This document shows, in pieces, positions 30,830 to 41,684 of a stretch of 64,000 bases of DNA. Within the stretch, counting starts at the first letter, position 1, and each line of letters begins with the position of its first letter. The stretch is from NCBI GenBank assembly GCA_963575745.1, contig CAUYUJ010001706.1:10001-74000 (forward strand), written 5' to 3'. The position numbers and the translations under genes are program-made. The DNA is from Prorocentrum cordatum (lineage: Eukaryota > Sar > Dinophyceae > Prorocentrales > Prorocentraceae). Under the pieces are notes generated by a model, which saw only the letters and a list, made by a program, of their open reading frames with translations, was not told the DNA's origin and did no database searches.

Positions 30830-31490
30830 CTCTTTTTTTCGGAGGCTCCTCCTTGGGGCCTCACAGAAGTTGTTTCAGGCTTTCTTAAGGCCTTCTACAG
30901 GCCTCCAGGGCGTATTCTGGGGGCCTCCGGGGGCTTCCTCGGGCCACCTTGCCTCCAACCGCGGTCTCCCTGAACGACCGAATCACGATTTGGAATTCTT
31001 CGGAGGGTGTCTTTAGGCCATCTTTGGCCGCCATGGGGCTCTCTGCGGACCATCTTGGACCCGTGTTGTGCCGTTTTGGGGCTCTCTTGGACTGCCTGGA
31101 AGCCCTTTCGAATGGTTGTGGGGCGATTTTGGAGCCTCCCAGGCGGCTTCGGACGCCCAGACGACCGCCGTCTTGGAGCGTCGGGAAGGCGAAAATAGGA
31201 TAACCCCAAACTTCACCAAAAACCCACAGAAAATCAATGATTTTTGCCTCGGGGGGCCTTCTTGGGAGTGCTCTTGGAGGCCTCTTTGGGGCCGTCCTGG
31301 AGGCCTCTTGGGCCATCTTGAGGTCACGTCGGTCACTCTTGGAGCGCTCTTGTGCTGTCTTGGGGGTCTCTGGGACGTCTCCGATGACCCCCCTGATCGC
31401 CCTAGGTGTGCTGGGAAGGCTTGGCAAAACGCCCTGCGAGGCCCCGTGGCCGCTTCGAGGCCCGTCCGGAGGGTCCCAAAGCCCCAGATC
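30830..31490. repeat. Degenerate CTTGGGGGCC array, locus 2
   Basis: GGCCTCTTGGG, CTCTTGGGCC and similar words recur every 10-20 bases. The array also shares a GGAAGGCGAAAATAG-like word with the first locus at about 1670. Confidence 0.7.
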
Positions 31491-31745
31491 CCGGGAGTCC
31501 GGTTTTTTTTTTGGGGGGGGCGGGTTTCCCCCCCGCCCAGGTTTATAAAAATATAGGAAGAGGAATCTTCATATTTGTATGCATCTATTTATGTGTATTG
31601 CACAGATTGGCCGGCACCACGTCGATTCTCTTTTCTATAAGTGGACAGTTGTTTTACCACCCCTCCGAAAAGCGGAGTTGCCCGCCCGCTCCTCAACAAG
31701 GCACGTTTCAGAAGATTCTAACCCATCGTTTGTCCTAAGTATGAA
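31491..31745. other. Unrecognised sequence with T and G runs
   Basis: TTTTTTTTTGGGGGGGG at about 31503, otherwise nothing recognised. Confidence 0.4.
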
Positions 31746-33837
31746 TTCGCATCATCCCAGGACGGAGTGTACACCCGCGCGCGGCTGTCAAAATCGAGTG
31801 CCCCGTGGTTTGCGACATCAGGTTTCGGATACAAAGGTCTGCGGGAGCCCACTTGCGAATTATTCTGGAAACAACAGTTTTGCAATATTGTCGTTCACGT
31901 CGTTCACTTTGACCAAGCAGGCCTCTCGCGCGCGCGCATGTCTGAATCGTTCGGACGCCCTTGCTCCCGCTTTTAATGGGGGGGGAGTTCTTCTTCCCAG
32001 GGGGGGCACAACGCCTGCCAAATAATACCATGCGGGTCTCTCGCGTGCGTTGGCCGCGCGCATGTCGAAATCCTGTCAAGTGTTCCGCCGCCGAGACGAG
32101 GACAGCATCATCGTCATCGGCGCCGTTGTTTGCCTTACCTTCACCATCGTCGGCAAAAAATCTCTGTTGTCATCATTGTGTCTACAGTGGTCGACGTCGC
32201 TAGGATCCCGCGCCCGCCTGTGTGGCCAACTCACATTGACATGCCCGTGAATCGGCACGGCCTGCGGGACGCGCTGGGAAGAGCCCAGCCGTCCGCGCCG
32301 CCACGGTCGCGGCGGCAGCTCCAAACTGGCTGGCCGCTGCGCCGCTGCGCGCGCGGGCGTGCGCGGGCCAGCGCGGGCGGAGCGATGCACCAGCCAGCGC
32401 CAAGCAGTCATCGCAATCGCCGCCGCATTAGTGTTGTAAACGAGATTGCGGATGGGTTGGTTGGATGACTGCGCGAGCTTGGGGGGTGGTCACGCGCGAG
32501 GAAACCAAAGCCCATTTCCATCCAGCGAAGAGTATTCGGACAGACATCCTTTTTCCCGGACTCGAATCGGTTTGCATGTTTCACATGTTTCCGCCCTTAC
32601 GCCCATTCGAAATATGAGTTAGAGACATGATTGGCAGATGTTTCTCGATCTTTCCCCCCGCATCCTCGGTAAGAACAACTATGCGTGCACTCGTTGATCA
32701 AACCACATGAGATACCAACCCTTTTTCTCGCAAAACAACACTAGGCAACACAGGGCCAAACTGCACGCGCGCGCCGACGAGCGCGCATGCCGCGATTTTT
32801 CAAAGACCGCAGGCGTCGTAAGGATTTGCAAACAGAGTGCGCCGAAACCACATCAAGACCAATCAGGTTTCGCAGCATCGATTTCACTCTGAAGCATGCG
32901 CCCGCGTTCCAGGGAATCCCCTTGGAAACTTATCCAATTTCACCCAACGTGCCTACCGCGCACGCGCATGTTGACACTGTGCTTGCGCCCGTGCTGTCGC
33001 AGAAAACCCTTGCAACAAACGGGACGAAGTGCACGCGCGTTCGTCAGGAACTCATAGTGGAGTGGGCCTGAAAACATATAGACATCATTTGGCCTCGCAT
33101 CATGCGTTTTCGAACAAGCTTGCGAGTGTACTCTCGCGAATTATCATCTTGTTCATAACATTTGATTAAGTTGGTTGTGTTGCGACGCATGCCAGAATCA
33201 TTCGAACGCCATTGCGCGCGTGCTCGGAAGCACGACGCCTGTCAAGTCATACCATGCGGGTCAGTCGCGCGCGTTGGCCGCGCGCATGGAGAAATCTGGT
33301 GCCATTTGCATCACTGGCGCGAAGACATCGTCATCGTCACCGGTGGGCGTGATTTGCACCGGCGCCGTCAATGGCCTTGCTGTCGTCATCGCCACCATCG
33401 TCACCATCATCGCTACTATTACCATCGTGTCCACCTTATTCGGCGTCGCCATGATGACGGGCCCGCTCAATTCATCGACTCGGAGTGAAGTCAGTGCCTG
33501 TTGGGAGATACGCAGTGATCAGCGCCGCCGCTGCCGCGTCGTGCGCGCCAAACTAGCTGGTCGCTCTGCGCGCGAGCGCTGCACGGGCCAGCGCGGCCGC
33601 GGATCTGCGCCAGCAGACACCATGCACCCGCTGCAATCGCCGCCGACTGGGTTTTGAAAAAGTCACGCTGCGGGTGGGTGGGCGGGATCATTGCGCGGGC
33701 ATTGGGGTTGACATCTGCGATTTCCACAAGTGAATCGCCCCACATAGTTTGCGCCACAATGATGACTCCATGTTGGTTGCACCACACAGATTGCTACACA
33801 CGCACGCTGTTGGATCCATGTTGGCTAACACGTATAG

Positions 33838-33968
33838 CTATATATGTATGTATATATATATATAGATACGCATGCTTTCATATATATGTGTATATATGCA
33901 TACACGTACACACATACATGCACATTTATATGCTTGTACATATATATATATATATATATGTATATGTA
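33838..33968 (+). repeat. TA/TATG microsatellite
   Basis: TATATATGTATGTATATATA and ACATATATATATATATATG type runs; the most AT-rich patch in the window. Confidence 0.95.
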
Positions 33969-34611
33969 CATTGTCGAGAACTGGCCCGGTCCGACATGCT
34001 CCTTTCTAGTCTGCCCCAGATCTCGCTTCCTTTGGCGTGTAGTCCTGCGCACTGCGGCGGAGTCCTGGGTTGAATTTGACGTCATATGCCCGCATGGGGA
34101 GGAGCGCGGGAACCCGTCGAGGAAGGCCGCTCGAGCACGCGGTGGACCTTGATGCGCGCTCTCGCCCGATGCCTCCGACAGCGCGTCGGGGCTTAACGGC
34201 TCTCGAGCGTCGCCTCTCGCACCAGCCCCCCTGTGTCTTTCTCTTCGGCACGTGGGTGGCAGTGGAGAGCATGACCGCCGGCTGGTCTTCACTGTTCCAC
34301 CCGCCCGTGCCGTAAGCAGCCGCCCCGTCGCGGACGTGCGGGCTCCACCTTTCAGGAGGGGAAAAAACACACAGACACAATTTATCGTCGACTCTCCAGA
34401 AAATATGGGAAAATATGGGAAGTGGGGGGGAAGACAAAAACCCAGAAAATATGAGGAAATATGGGGTATATTTTTATGTGTGTGTATTTATTTGTGTGTC
34501 CTGGGGCCCCTTCAACCTTGACGTCCGGAGGGGGGCAGCAGTGAGCAGTCGGCGGCGCCTGCGCGCTCCCCCACGAGCCGCCCACTGTTCGGCGCGGCGG
34601 GCCCTGCGCAG
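33969..34611. other. Unrecognised sequence before DapB exon 3
   Basis: A short tandem of GAAAATATGG/GGGAAGTGGG lies at 34394-34465. The last 100 bases are GC-rich and lead into the acceptor. Confidence 0.4.
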
Positions 34612-34722
34612 GTGGAGCTGGTCCCCCCCGACGGCCACAGGGCCGCGCTGGAGAGGGTGGCCAAGGACTACGAGAACCTGGTCGTCATTGACTTCACGCA
34701 CCCATCGGCGGTCATCGGCGAA
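34612..34722 (+). CDS. dapB: DapB exon 3
   Basis: It encodes VELVPPDGHRAALERVAK, DYENLVVIDFTHPSAV and IGE (37 residues, phase 0 at both ends). NLVVIDFTHPSAV corresponds to the strand and loop of the N-terminal nucleotide-binding domain, where plant enzymes have a VVDYT-PSAV signature. The acceptor is GCGCAG|GTG. The donor is placed at GAA|GCGCAA (GC type), because that gives exactly the spacing from PSAV to VMGTTGG that I recall for plant DapB once exon 4 is joined; a GT at 34711 is an alternative but would drop residues. A family B foldback begins about 23 bases after the donor. Confidence 0.87.
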
Positions 34723-34744
34723 GCGCAAGCCGCATACGCATGAG

Positions 34745-34884
34745 TTTCGACGGTTCGCGTGGATTTTTCTTGGATCTGGGCCGGGCTTTCTCTCTGGCGG
34801 TGCTTTCAGCGCCGCCCCTGGTGCGTTCCTGGGAGGGGGGCCCAGCGCAGATCCAAGAAATCTGCGCATACCGTCGACAGCTGA
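34745..34884. repeat. Foldback family B, copy 3
   Basis: The left arm is TTCGACGGTTCGCGTGGATT then TTTCTTGGATCTG. The right arm is CAGATCCAAGAAATCTGCGC then ATACCGTCGACAGC. Arms are about 35 bp around a GCGCCGCC-rich centre, and the copy begins within 25 bases of the exon 3 donor. Confidence 0.88.
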
Positions 34885-35565
34885 TGTTTAAGAAGTTTTC
34901 AGGTCAATAAGAACGCCGACCTTTATATTGCCGGCTCCGTCGCCGCACCGCGACGACCCCGAAATTCGGCGCGATCGAATGGGTACGAAAAGAGTGGGTA
35001 CAAAGACCGATAGCAGCTCCTGACCATTTCGAACAGGACGCTTTGTCGGTGGCGCCGCGGGCGTTGTCCACTTGACACAAGCCACCCCCTGTTCAGCAGC
35101 CGCCGCTGCCAGTATTGGACAACGCCTGCCGTCGAGCATCCGACCTCTCTGCATTACCGCACCGAGCTGGGACGTGCCAGATAATCAAGCTTCTTCTCCG
35201 CCTTACCCTCCCTCTCCCCTCGAGCGAAGCAGAGCCTTATGTTGGTCCCATCGCACTGAAGGACCACATCCCAGAAATAATTTCGAGCACCTGGAAAAGT
35301 GTCGAAACAGCGTCGAAACAGTGTCGGACGAGTGCCTCCCAGGGCCCGGCACGTGAAAACCCTCGAATGTCGGTACCGGGCTTCTTCCCCGACTTGCCCT
35401 CCCTCTCCCCTCGGGCGAGGAAGAGCCACCAGCCACCCCCGGCTCCACCGAGCTCGCGTCTGCCGAGCAGGCCTGTGCGTCGGCTGCCCTCACTGCCTGC
35501 ACTGCCTGCGTCGTAGTACGGCGGGCTTCGGCGGGCGAGCACGTGTGGGCGCTGACACACGTTCT
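34885..35565. repeat. Direct repeats and family G copy
   Basis: TCCGCCTTACCCTCCCTCTC then CCCTCG near 35198 recurs as CCGACTTGCCCTCCCTCTCC near 35389, about 190 bases apart. Between them, CCACATCCCAGAAATAATTT then CGAGCACCTGG matches the inverted copy at 22030-22115. No gene recognised. Confidence 0.65.
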
Positions 35566-35569
35566 GAGG

Positions 35570-35822
35570 AGCACCTCCTCCTCCTCCTCGTCCTCCTCCT
35601 CGTCTTCCTCCTCCTCCTCCTCCTCCTCCTCCTCCTCCTCCTACTCCACGTCCTCCTCCTCCTCCTCCTCCTCCTCCTACTCCTACTCCACGTCCTCCTC
35701 CTCCTCCTCCTCCTCCTACTCCTACTCCACGTCCTCCTCCTCCTCGTCCTCCTCCTCCTCCGCCTCCTCCTCCTCTTCCTCCGCCTCATCCTCCTCCACC
35801 TCCTCCTTCTCCTCCTCCTTTT
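35570..35822 (+). repeat. CTC microsatellite with TACTCCACGTC interruptions
   Basis: CTCCTC runs are broken three times by TACTCCACGTCCTCC, giving a loose higher-order structure. Confidence 0.95.
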
Positions 35823-36049
35823 TGTGAAAGGAAGAGCCACCCCGACCCCTATCGTGTTTGCGTTTTCCAGGCAGCCCCGTGCGTCTGCTGAACGGCTTCG
35901 TCCTGGTCTGTTCCCCTTGGGGCGCGTTTGCTAAAAGTCCTCGTTTGCAGAGGTGTTTGCTCATTTCATTGGTCTTGCGTCCCCATACAGTCAAGACTGG
36001 CGCTCGGGATGGGCCCTTATCGCAAAGGCACCTTGAATTTCTCGGTTCT
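35823..36049. other. Unrecognised intronic sequence
   Basis: Nothing recognised. Confidence 0.4.
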
Positions 36050-36690
36050 GGCAATCCTTTTTACCTAACAGCGAAGACTGATAGGTTTCTAGTGGTCTCA
36101 AAAGAGAGCAGCAGATGACTCCACAGGGGGGTCTGGGCGGCATCCGGGGAGCTGTGTCCGAACTCGTGTCCGAATTCGTTTTTCGCAAACAGTCACACAC
36201 TTCGTGCTCTTCGACCTCCCAGAACTCCATTCCCGGGCCACATTCTGAATGCCCGGAGCCAACTGTAGGCCACTTCGTGCTCTTCGACTTCCCAGAACTC
36301 CATTCCCGGGCCACATTTTGAATGCCCGGAGCCAACTGTAGGCCACTTCGTGCTCTTCGAGTTCCCAGAACTCCATTCCCGGGCCACATTTTGGATGCCC
36401 GGAGCCAACTGTAGGCCACTTCGTGGTCTTCGAGTTCCCAGAACTCCATTCCCGGGCCACATTTTGAATGCCCGGAGCCAACTGTAGGCCACTTCGTGGT
36501 CTTCGAGTTCCCAGAACTCCATTCCTGGGCATGATTTTGAATGCCCGGAGCCAACTGTAGGCCACTTCGTGGTCTTCGAGTTCCCAGAACTCCATTCCTG
36601 GGCATGATTTTGAATGCCCGGAGCCAACTGTAGGCCACTTCGTGTTCTTCGAGTTCCCAGAACTCCATTCCCGGGCCACAGTTTGAATGC
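36050..36690 (-). repeat. 73-bp satellite, inverted copy with shared flank
   Basis: CACTTCGTGCTCTTCGAG starts units at 36198, 36271, 36344, 36417, 36490, 36563 and 36636, exactly 73 bp apart. It is the reverse complement of the array at 17250. Bases 36050-36190 are the reverse complement of the 17623-17751 flank (CCTAACAGCGAAGACTGATA, CCCCCCTG). Seven units are present here against five at 17 kb. Confidence 0.95.
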
Positions 36691-37960
36691 TGAGGCTGAG
36701 GCTGAGGCAGGCTGAGGCTGAGGCCGAGGCTGAAGGCAGACTGAGGCTGAGGCTGAAGCAGGCTGAGGCTGAGGCTGAGGCAGGCTGAGGCTGAGGCTGA
36801 GGCAGGCTGATGCTGAGGCAGGCTGAGGCTGAGGCTGAGGCTGATGCAGGCTGAGGCTGAGGCAGGCTGAGGCTGAGGCCGAGGCTGAAGGCAGACTGAG
36901 GCTGAGGCTGCAGGCTGAGGCTGAGGCAGGCTGAGGCTGAGGCAGGCTGAGGCTGAGGCTGAGGCAGGCTGAGGCTGAGGCAGGCTGAGGCTGAGGCTGA
37001 GGCTGATGCAGGCTGAGGCTGAGGCAGGCTGGCTGAGGCCGAGGCTGAAGGCAGACTGAGGCTGAGGCTGAAGCAGGCTGAGGCTGAGGCTGAGGCAGGC
37101 TGAGGCTGAGGCTGAGGCAGGCTGATGCTGAGGCAGGCTGAGGCTGAGGCTGAGGCTGATGCAGGCTGAGGCTGAGGCAGGCTGAGGCTGAGGCCGAGGC
37201 TGAAGGCAGACTGAGGCTGAGGCTGAAGCAGGCTGAGGCTGAGGCTGAGGCAGGCTGAGGCTGAGGCTGAGGCAGGCTGATGCTGAGGCAGGCTGAGGCT
37301 GAGGCTGAGGCTGATGCAGGCTGAGGCTGAGGCAGGCTGAGGCTGAGGCCGAGGCTGAAGGCAGACTGAGGCTGAGGCTGAAGCAGGCTGAGGCTGAGGC
37401 TGAGGCAGGCTGAGGCTGAGGCTGAGGCAGGCTGATGCTGAGGCAGGCTGAGGCTGAGGCTGAGGCTGATGCAGGCTGAGGCTGAGGCAGGCTGAGGCTG
37501 AGGCCGAGGCTGAAGGCAGACTGAGGCTGAGGCTGAAGCAGGCTGAGGCTGAGGCTGAGGCAGGCTGAGGCTGAGGCTGAGGCAGGCTGATGCTGAGGCA
37601 GGCTGAGGCTGAGGCTGAGGCTGATGCAGGCTGAGGCTGCGGCAGGCCGAGGCTGAGGCCGAGGCTGAAGGCAGACTGAGGCTGAGGCTGAATCAGGCTG
37701 AGGCTGAGGCTGAGGCAGGCTGAGGCTGAGGCTGAGGCAGGCTGATGCTGAGGCAGGCTGAGGCTGAGGCTGAGGCTGAGGCAGGCTCAGGCTGAGGCAG
37801 GCTGAGGCTGAGGCCGATGCTGCAGGCTGAGGCTGAGGCTGAGGCTGAAGCAGGCTGAGGCTGGGTCGAGGCAGGCTGAGGCTGAGGCTGAGGCTGAGGC
37901 TGATGCTGAGGCAGGCTGAGGCTGAGGCTGAGGCTGAGGCTGAGGCTGATGCAGGCCACT
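36691..37960 (+). repeat. GGCTGA hexamer array with 155-bp higher-order repeat
   Basis: About 1.27 kb of GGCTGA units interrupted by GGCAGGCTGA and GATGCAGG variants. The marker AGGCCGAGGCTGAAGGCAGA occurs at 36721, 36876, 37036, 37191, 37346, 37501 and 37656: a 155-bp period with one 160-bp step. The array starts within the last 73-bp satellite unit. Its Q/P- and S/L-rich frames are artefacts. Confidence 0.95.
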
Positions 37961-38729
37961 GCGACTGTCATCGCGAATGCGACTACGACTGCGAGAACAG
38001 CAGAATTCTACAACTGGATTCTCATCTGAATCTTAAGGGGAATGCTTCCAGATATGCTCCTACACATCGCTGTTAGGTTGCTTTGCCGGGATAATCACGT
38101 TTTCGGCTTCCCTTGCCCAGAGGTACCCTTGCGGGCGCGCGCATCCTTGGGTTTCGCGCCGTTCCGGGCGCCTTGTGCCCGTACACTGTATGCTTCCCCT
38201 TTATTCGACTGTATCCCCCACCGCCGCGGCCTTCGCCTATCGACGCATGCGCCCGCTCGCCCCCCGCACCTGGGCGACGGAAGAAAACCAGGGCCGCTCG
38301 CGCTGACATTCGCGCGGAAGTTTCCCACGTTAGGCTGCGCGAAAGCGCTTTCGTCTCCATGCGGTGAGACACGCTGGCGCTGCGGCCTGCGCAAAAAGAG
38401 CCCACTGGTTCTACCCCGCACCAGCAACTGGCACTTGCTGTTTTTGTTGGTCGGGACGGGCCGGGAGGAGGGAGGGGGGAGAGGAGAGGGAGCAGGGTGG
38501 TGGCGGTGAAGAGGAGGATAAGGATGACTTCGGTCGTCAAGCTTGGCTCAGCGTGTCGCTCCGCTGCTTCTGGCCCACCACGCTGCGGCGCGACACGCTA
38601 TCCACGTCCTGGTCCCCAGGCGTCACCGTCCCGAGCCTTCCCCAGCCCCCCGGCCCCGCGGAGCAGGGCGTGCAGCGCGGAGCCTGTCGCCGGGGCCGCG
38701 GCTGCGACACGCGGAGCAAACGTTGCCAA
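37961..38729. other. Unrecognised intronic sequence
   Basis: Relatively unique, GC-rich, no exon recognised; a GGGAGGAGGG patch lies at 38461-38495. Confidence 0.4.
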
Positions 38730-38975
38730 GGTCGTCGCGTTCTTACTCATTGTTTGGCCGATCGGCGCAGGCCCTCGCACCCCCTCCCCCCCCCCACATC
38801 CCCATGGAGTAGATCTTGGCTGTCCTTGGCGCCTGTTCCAGGCAGGCGGAGCCTCCCCCACAGGACGCAGTGTTGCAAAAACAGTCGCACTGAGCAGGGG
38901 TCCAGAGCCAGACCCCCCCCCCCCACCCCCGCGTTCCGCCCCATGCCGAAACGCCGAATAAGAAAGCGCTCACAA
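38730..38975 (+). repeat. Dispersed repeat family L, copy 2
   Basis: GGCCGATCGGCGCAGGCCC, ATGGAGTAGATCTTGGCTGT, GGGGTCCAGAGCCAGACCCC and CGAAACGCCGAATAAGAAA match 6960-7185. Confidence 0.8.
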
Positions 38976-39235
38976 GCATATCCAGCACTACACCTTAGGC
39001 GATGCTTAAGAAAACCTAAGTTTTCGGCCAGAGTCTCGATTATTCTTAACGTTTCAATGTAAATCCTAAGATTTTAATAGAAATGTTGGGTTTTTATTCA
39101 ATTTGTGAGACTATGAATTTCTTAACCCATGATTTCTTAAGCATTTCGCAGGGTGTACGAGTAGGAGAAGCAGGCGGAGTGGGAGGAGGCGGACGGGGCA
39201 GCCAGCTGCCGGCCACGGCCCTATGCAAGAAGAAG

Positions 39236-39318
39236 GGTCCGGCGTGTTGCGCCGTCGGCGTCGCCTGGGTCATGGGCACCACGGGGGGCGACCGCGATGC
39301 CCTCATGCAGGTCACAAG
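39236..39318 (+). CDS. dapB: DapB exon 4: GTTG motif
   Basis: It encodes GPACCAVGVAW, VMGTTGGDRDALMQ and VT plus two bases of the next codon. VMGTTGG is the hallmark GTTG loop that lies against the nicotinamide in DapB. The acceptor AGAAG|GGT is chosen because it restores 14 residues between PSAV and VMG; the frame is open upstream. The donor is read as ACAAG|GAGCGC (GA type). With exon 5 this completes an AGG codon and gives MQVT-R-DSGVYAV, the same length as in plant enzymes. A GC donor at 39307 or a GT donor at 39311 would shorten the loop or break phase. A GATTC minisatellite follows. Confidence 0.87.
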
Positions 39319-39344
39319 GAGCGCACCCACCTGGGCAGGGCTCG

Positions 39345-39550
39345 TTTCGATTCCTCCGATTCGATTCGATTCGATTTCGATGGCCTCCGACTCCGATTCG
39401 ATTCGATCTGGGATTCCGATTTGGACGCCGATTCCTCAATGGAGGCCTACTAACCTGCCGATTCCCGCCGATTCGACTTTTCCCGACTCGGCTGCCGATT
39501 TCCGCCGATCCGATTCATTTCGATCGCCGATCCGACTTATCGATTCGATT
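39345..39550 (+). repeat. GATTC-rich minisatellite
   Basis: TCGATTCGATTCGATTTCGA and CCGATTTCCGCCGATCCGAT type words recur for about 200 bases. Confidence 0.85.
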
Positions 39551-40034
39551 CTGGGCTCTCCTGCCTGGGCGGACCAGCTGGGCAGATTCGAAGACATGTT
39601 CGAGCCCGCTTCTGGCCCTGGAAAAGAAAAACCTCGAAATCAAGTGCAAGGTTTTATCGCACCCCTCGCCCTAAAGACTCCATGTTGATGCACGCGCGCA
39701 GCGCGTCCCACGGGGGCAACAGAAACATTGCAGTCGCCAGCGTCTGCGCCAACGTTGAAATGTGGGGGGGGGCCCAGGGGCGTCGCCATGTCGCGGGCGA
39801 ACCTTGCGTTTGATTTCGAGGAGGGGTGTAAGGTCCAGATGAGACTATCAGCGACGGAATGCCCGCGCGGCATCTGGTGTTATGGTGATGCGAGCGTTGG
39901 AGTAAGCGGGACGAACAGCCTTACACCATCCCTTGGTGCGTGCTTGAAGTGGGCTTCCACGGTTAAGATTTTTGTGGAATTCTTATTTCAAAAGACTACC
40001 TAGAATTATGATCTGATTTACCATTGTGGTGCCC
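39551..40034. other. Unrecognised intronic sequence
   Basis: Nothing recognised; ordinary composition. Confidence 0.4.
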
Positions 40035-40840
40035 GTTAGTTTTTTCGATAAAAGTAATCACCTGGGGCTCGCACCCTGGTTTTTACAAGTGAGCGTCTTG
40101 CACCTCAAGTTGGGTTCTTGGCCCCCGAACTACAACAACAATCATTTTAAGACTGATCGCTCTTATCTGCCCGCGCGCCATTCAACACGTTTATCCCAAA
40201 CTCTCGATACCCGCCCTCTTCGTCTTCGATCGTGCCTCTCTTGGAGGTGTATTCTCCTTACCTGCCAGGTGTATTTGGCTCGGCCCCTAAATCAGTGGAT
40301 AGGAGCACGGATGGAAGGAAGGGATCAGGGGGAGAGAGATGGAGCATGAGAGAGATTAGCAGGAGGGGGGCTAGGAGCAGAAAACTCGTTGCAGTGCCAG
40401 ACGGGTAGATCGGGCGGGTAGACCCTTCCGGGCGGGTCCGGAAGGCGGGCCCAAGCGGCCGGGTCGAGCAGGCGGGGTGCTGAAGCGTGAGTCCGGCATG
40501 AATCGCCAGGAGATCTCGAGCGAGAGCGCGATTCCCGACTATCTCGGGAGAGCGGCCAACGCGAGAGCGTGATTCCTGAGTGTCGAGGGCGCGGCGTCTG
40601 ACTGAACACATTGCGAGGAAGTACCTCGCGTGAGCTCGATTCCTGAATACATTGTGAGGAAATCTTCTGTATGTGAGAGCGCGATGTTAAAATCAAGTGT
40701 GAGAAAATATCAGGCGGGAGCCGCTGTTGTTGTAGACCAGGGGCCAGTGGAACAATTTGACCCTCACGACTTACCCTTACAAAATAAGAGTGCGAGCCCC
40801 ATGGGGAGGCACTTCAATTCAAAACATGGGCACTGGGGAG
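40035..40840. repeat. Large foldback N with ~105-bp inverted arms
   Basis: The left arm (about 40035-40145) contains CCTGGGGCTCGCACCC and CGAACTACAACAACAATCA. The right arm (about 40725-40838) reads TTGTTGTAGACCAGGGGCCA and AGTGCGAGCCCCATGGGG, the reverse complement with about 25-30% divergence. The interior of about 580 bases shows no transposase. The inner segment 40148-40345 also has an inverted partner at 41685-41850. Confidence 0.7.
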
Positions 40841-40919
40841 GGTGGATCAACAAAAGTTATTGAAACGAGAAAACGAATTCAACGGCTCCCGCGTGATACT
40901 TCCATATATGTAATCGCTT

Positions 40920-41125
40920 CGCTCATTCCGCCGGCCCTGGAGCCCTTTTTAGGGCCTCTTGAGGGCCTCGTTCTTGGGGACCTCTTGGGAGTCTCTTGGG
41001 GCTCCTTGGCGGCGTCTTTGGGGCCCCCAAGGCCTCTTGGGGCTTTTGGGGGCCTCTTGGGGCGGGAGGGGGGGCAGTCGATTGCGGCGCCCCCCTCGGA
41101 GGCTACGATCCTCGTGAAGGGTGTC
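40920..41125 (+). repeat. Degenerate GGGGCCTCTTGG array, locus 3
   Basis: GGGCCTCTTGAGGGCCTCGT and TTGGGGGCCTCTTGGGGC type words recur every 10-20 bases. Confidence 0.75.
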
Positions 41126-41555
41126 GCAAAATGGCCCTCCCCTGGAGTGCTCTGGTGGCTTCTCCTGGGACCTTGCCGGGGTACTTTTCGTCCGGGGGCC
41201 CCCAGGGGCCGCTCCGCGAGCGCGAACTACGAATATTGTTAACCAGTTACCGGAGATCTTAGCACGCCTCTTGCCCGTTGGGCCAGCGAATTCCACATCG
41301 CGCTCCCGCGCGGGACTTCCTCCAGATGTGTCGAATCGCCGCGCCGCGCCGCCCATACCCCCAGCAACCACGCCCTCGCTCTGGATTTCCTCACGGTTTC
41401 TTTTTGGGAATCGCGCTTTCGCTAGTAGAAAGAGTGCCTCGAGATCCCTGCTGGGCTGACGCCTCGGCGGCCCGCTCGCTCGACCCCGCCGGCTTGGTCT
41501 TGGGCCCGCCCGCCCGACCTCCCGCCCGACACTTGTTTTTTTCGGAACCTCCCTC
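41126..41555. other. Unrecognised intronic sequence
   Basis: GC-rich, no exon or repeat recognised. Confidence 0.4.
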
Positions 41556-41684
41556 CCCCTTCTCCTTCTCCTCCTCCTCCTCCGCCTCCTCCTCCACTTC
41601 CTCCTCCCCCTCCTCCTCCTCCTCGTCCTCCGCCTCCTCCTCCTCCCTCCTCCTCCTCCCTCCTCTTATGGCCCCCCCGCCTAG
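41556..41684 (+). repeat. CTC microsatellite
   Basis: CTCCTCCTCC runs with CCTCCCCCT interruptions. Confidence 0.9.

Larger units (their letters stand above)
27880..33800 (+). repeat. Large diverged tandem block, unit about 0.85-2 kb
   Basis: A unit end reading GCGGGTGGGTGGGCGGGAT or close variants occurs near 28022, 28872, 30407, 32450 and 33672. Each is preceded by a GCGCGCGAGC/GGCGCGGCCGCAG and GCGATGCRCCAGCCAGC stretch and often followed by CTGCACCACATATATTGC. Units also share GGGACGAAGTGCACACGCGC and AAATCCTTCAAAAACCTT. The block is richer in A+T than its surroundings. Peptides from the GTCATC part look hydrophobic but are not credible proteins. Confidence 0.75.

Noticed and set aside
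36691-37960. Possible CRISPR-like array
   Set aside because: Contiguous hexamer satellite without unique spacers, in a eukaryotic genome.
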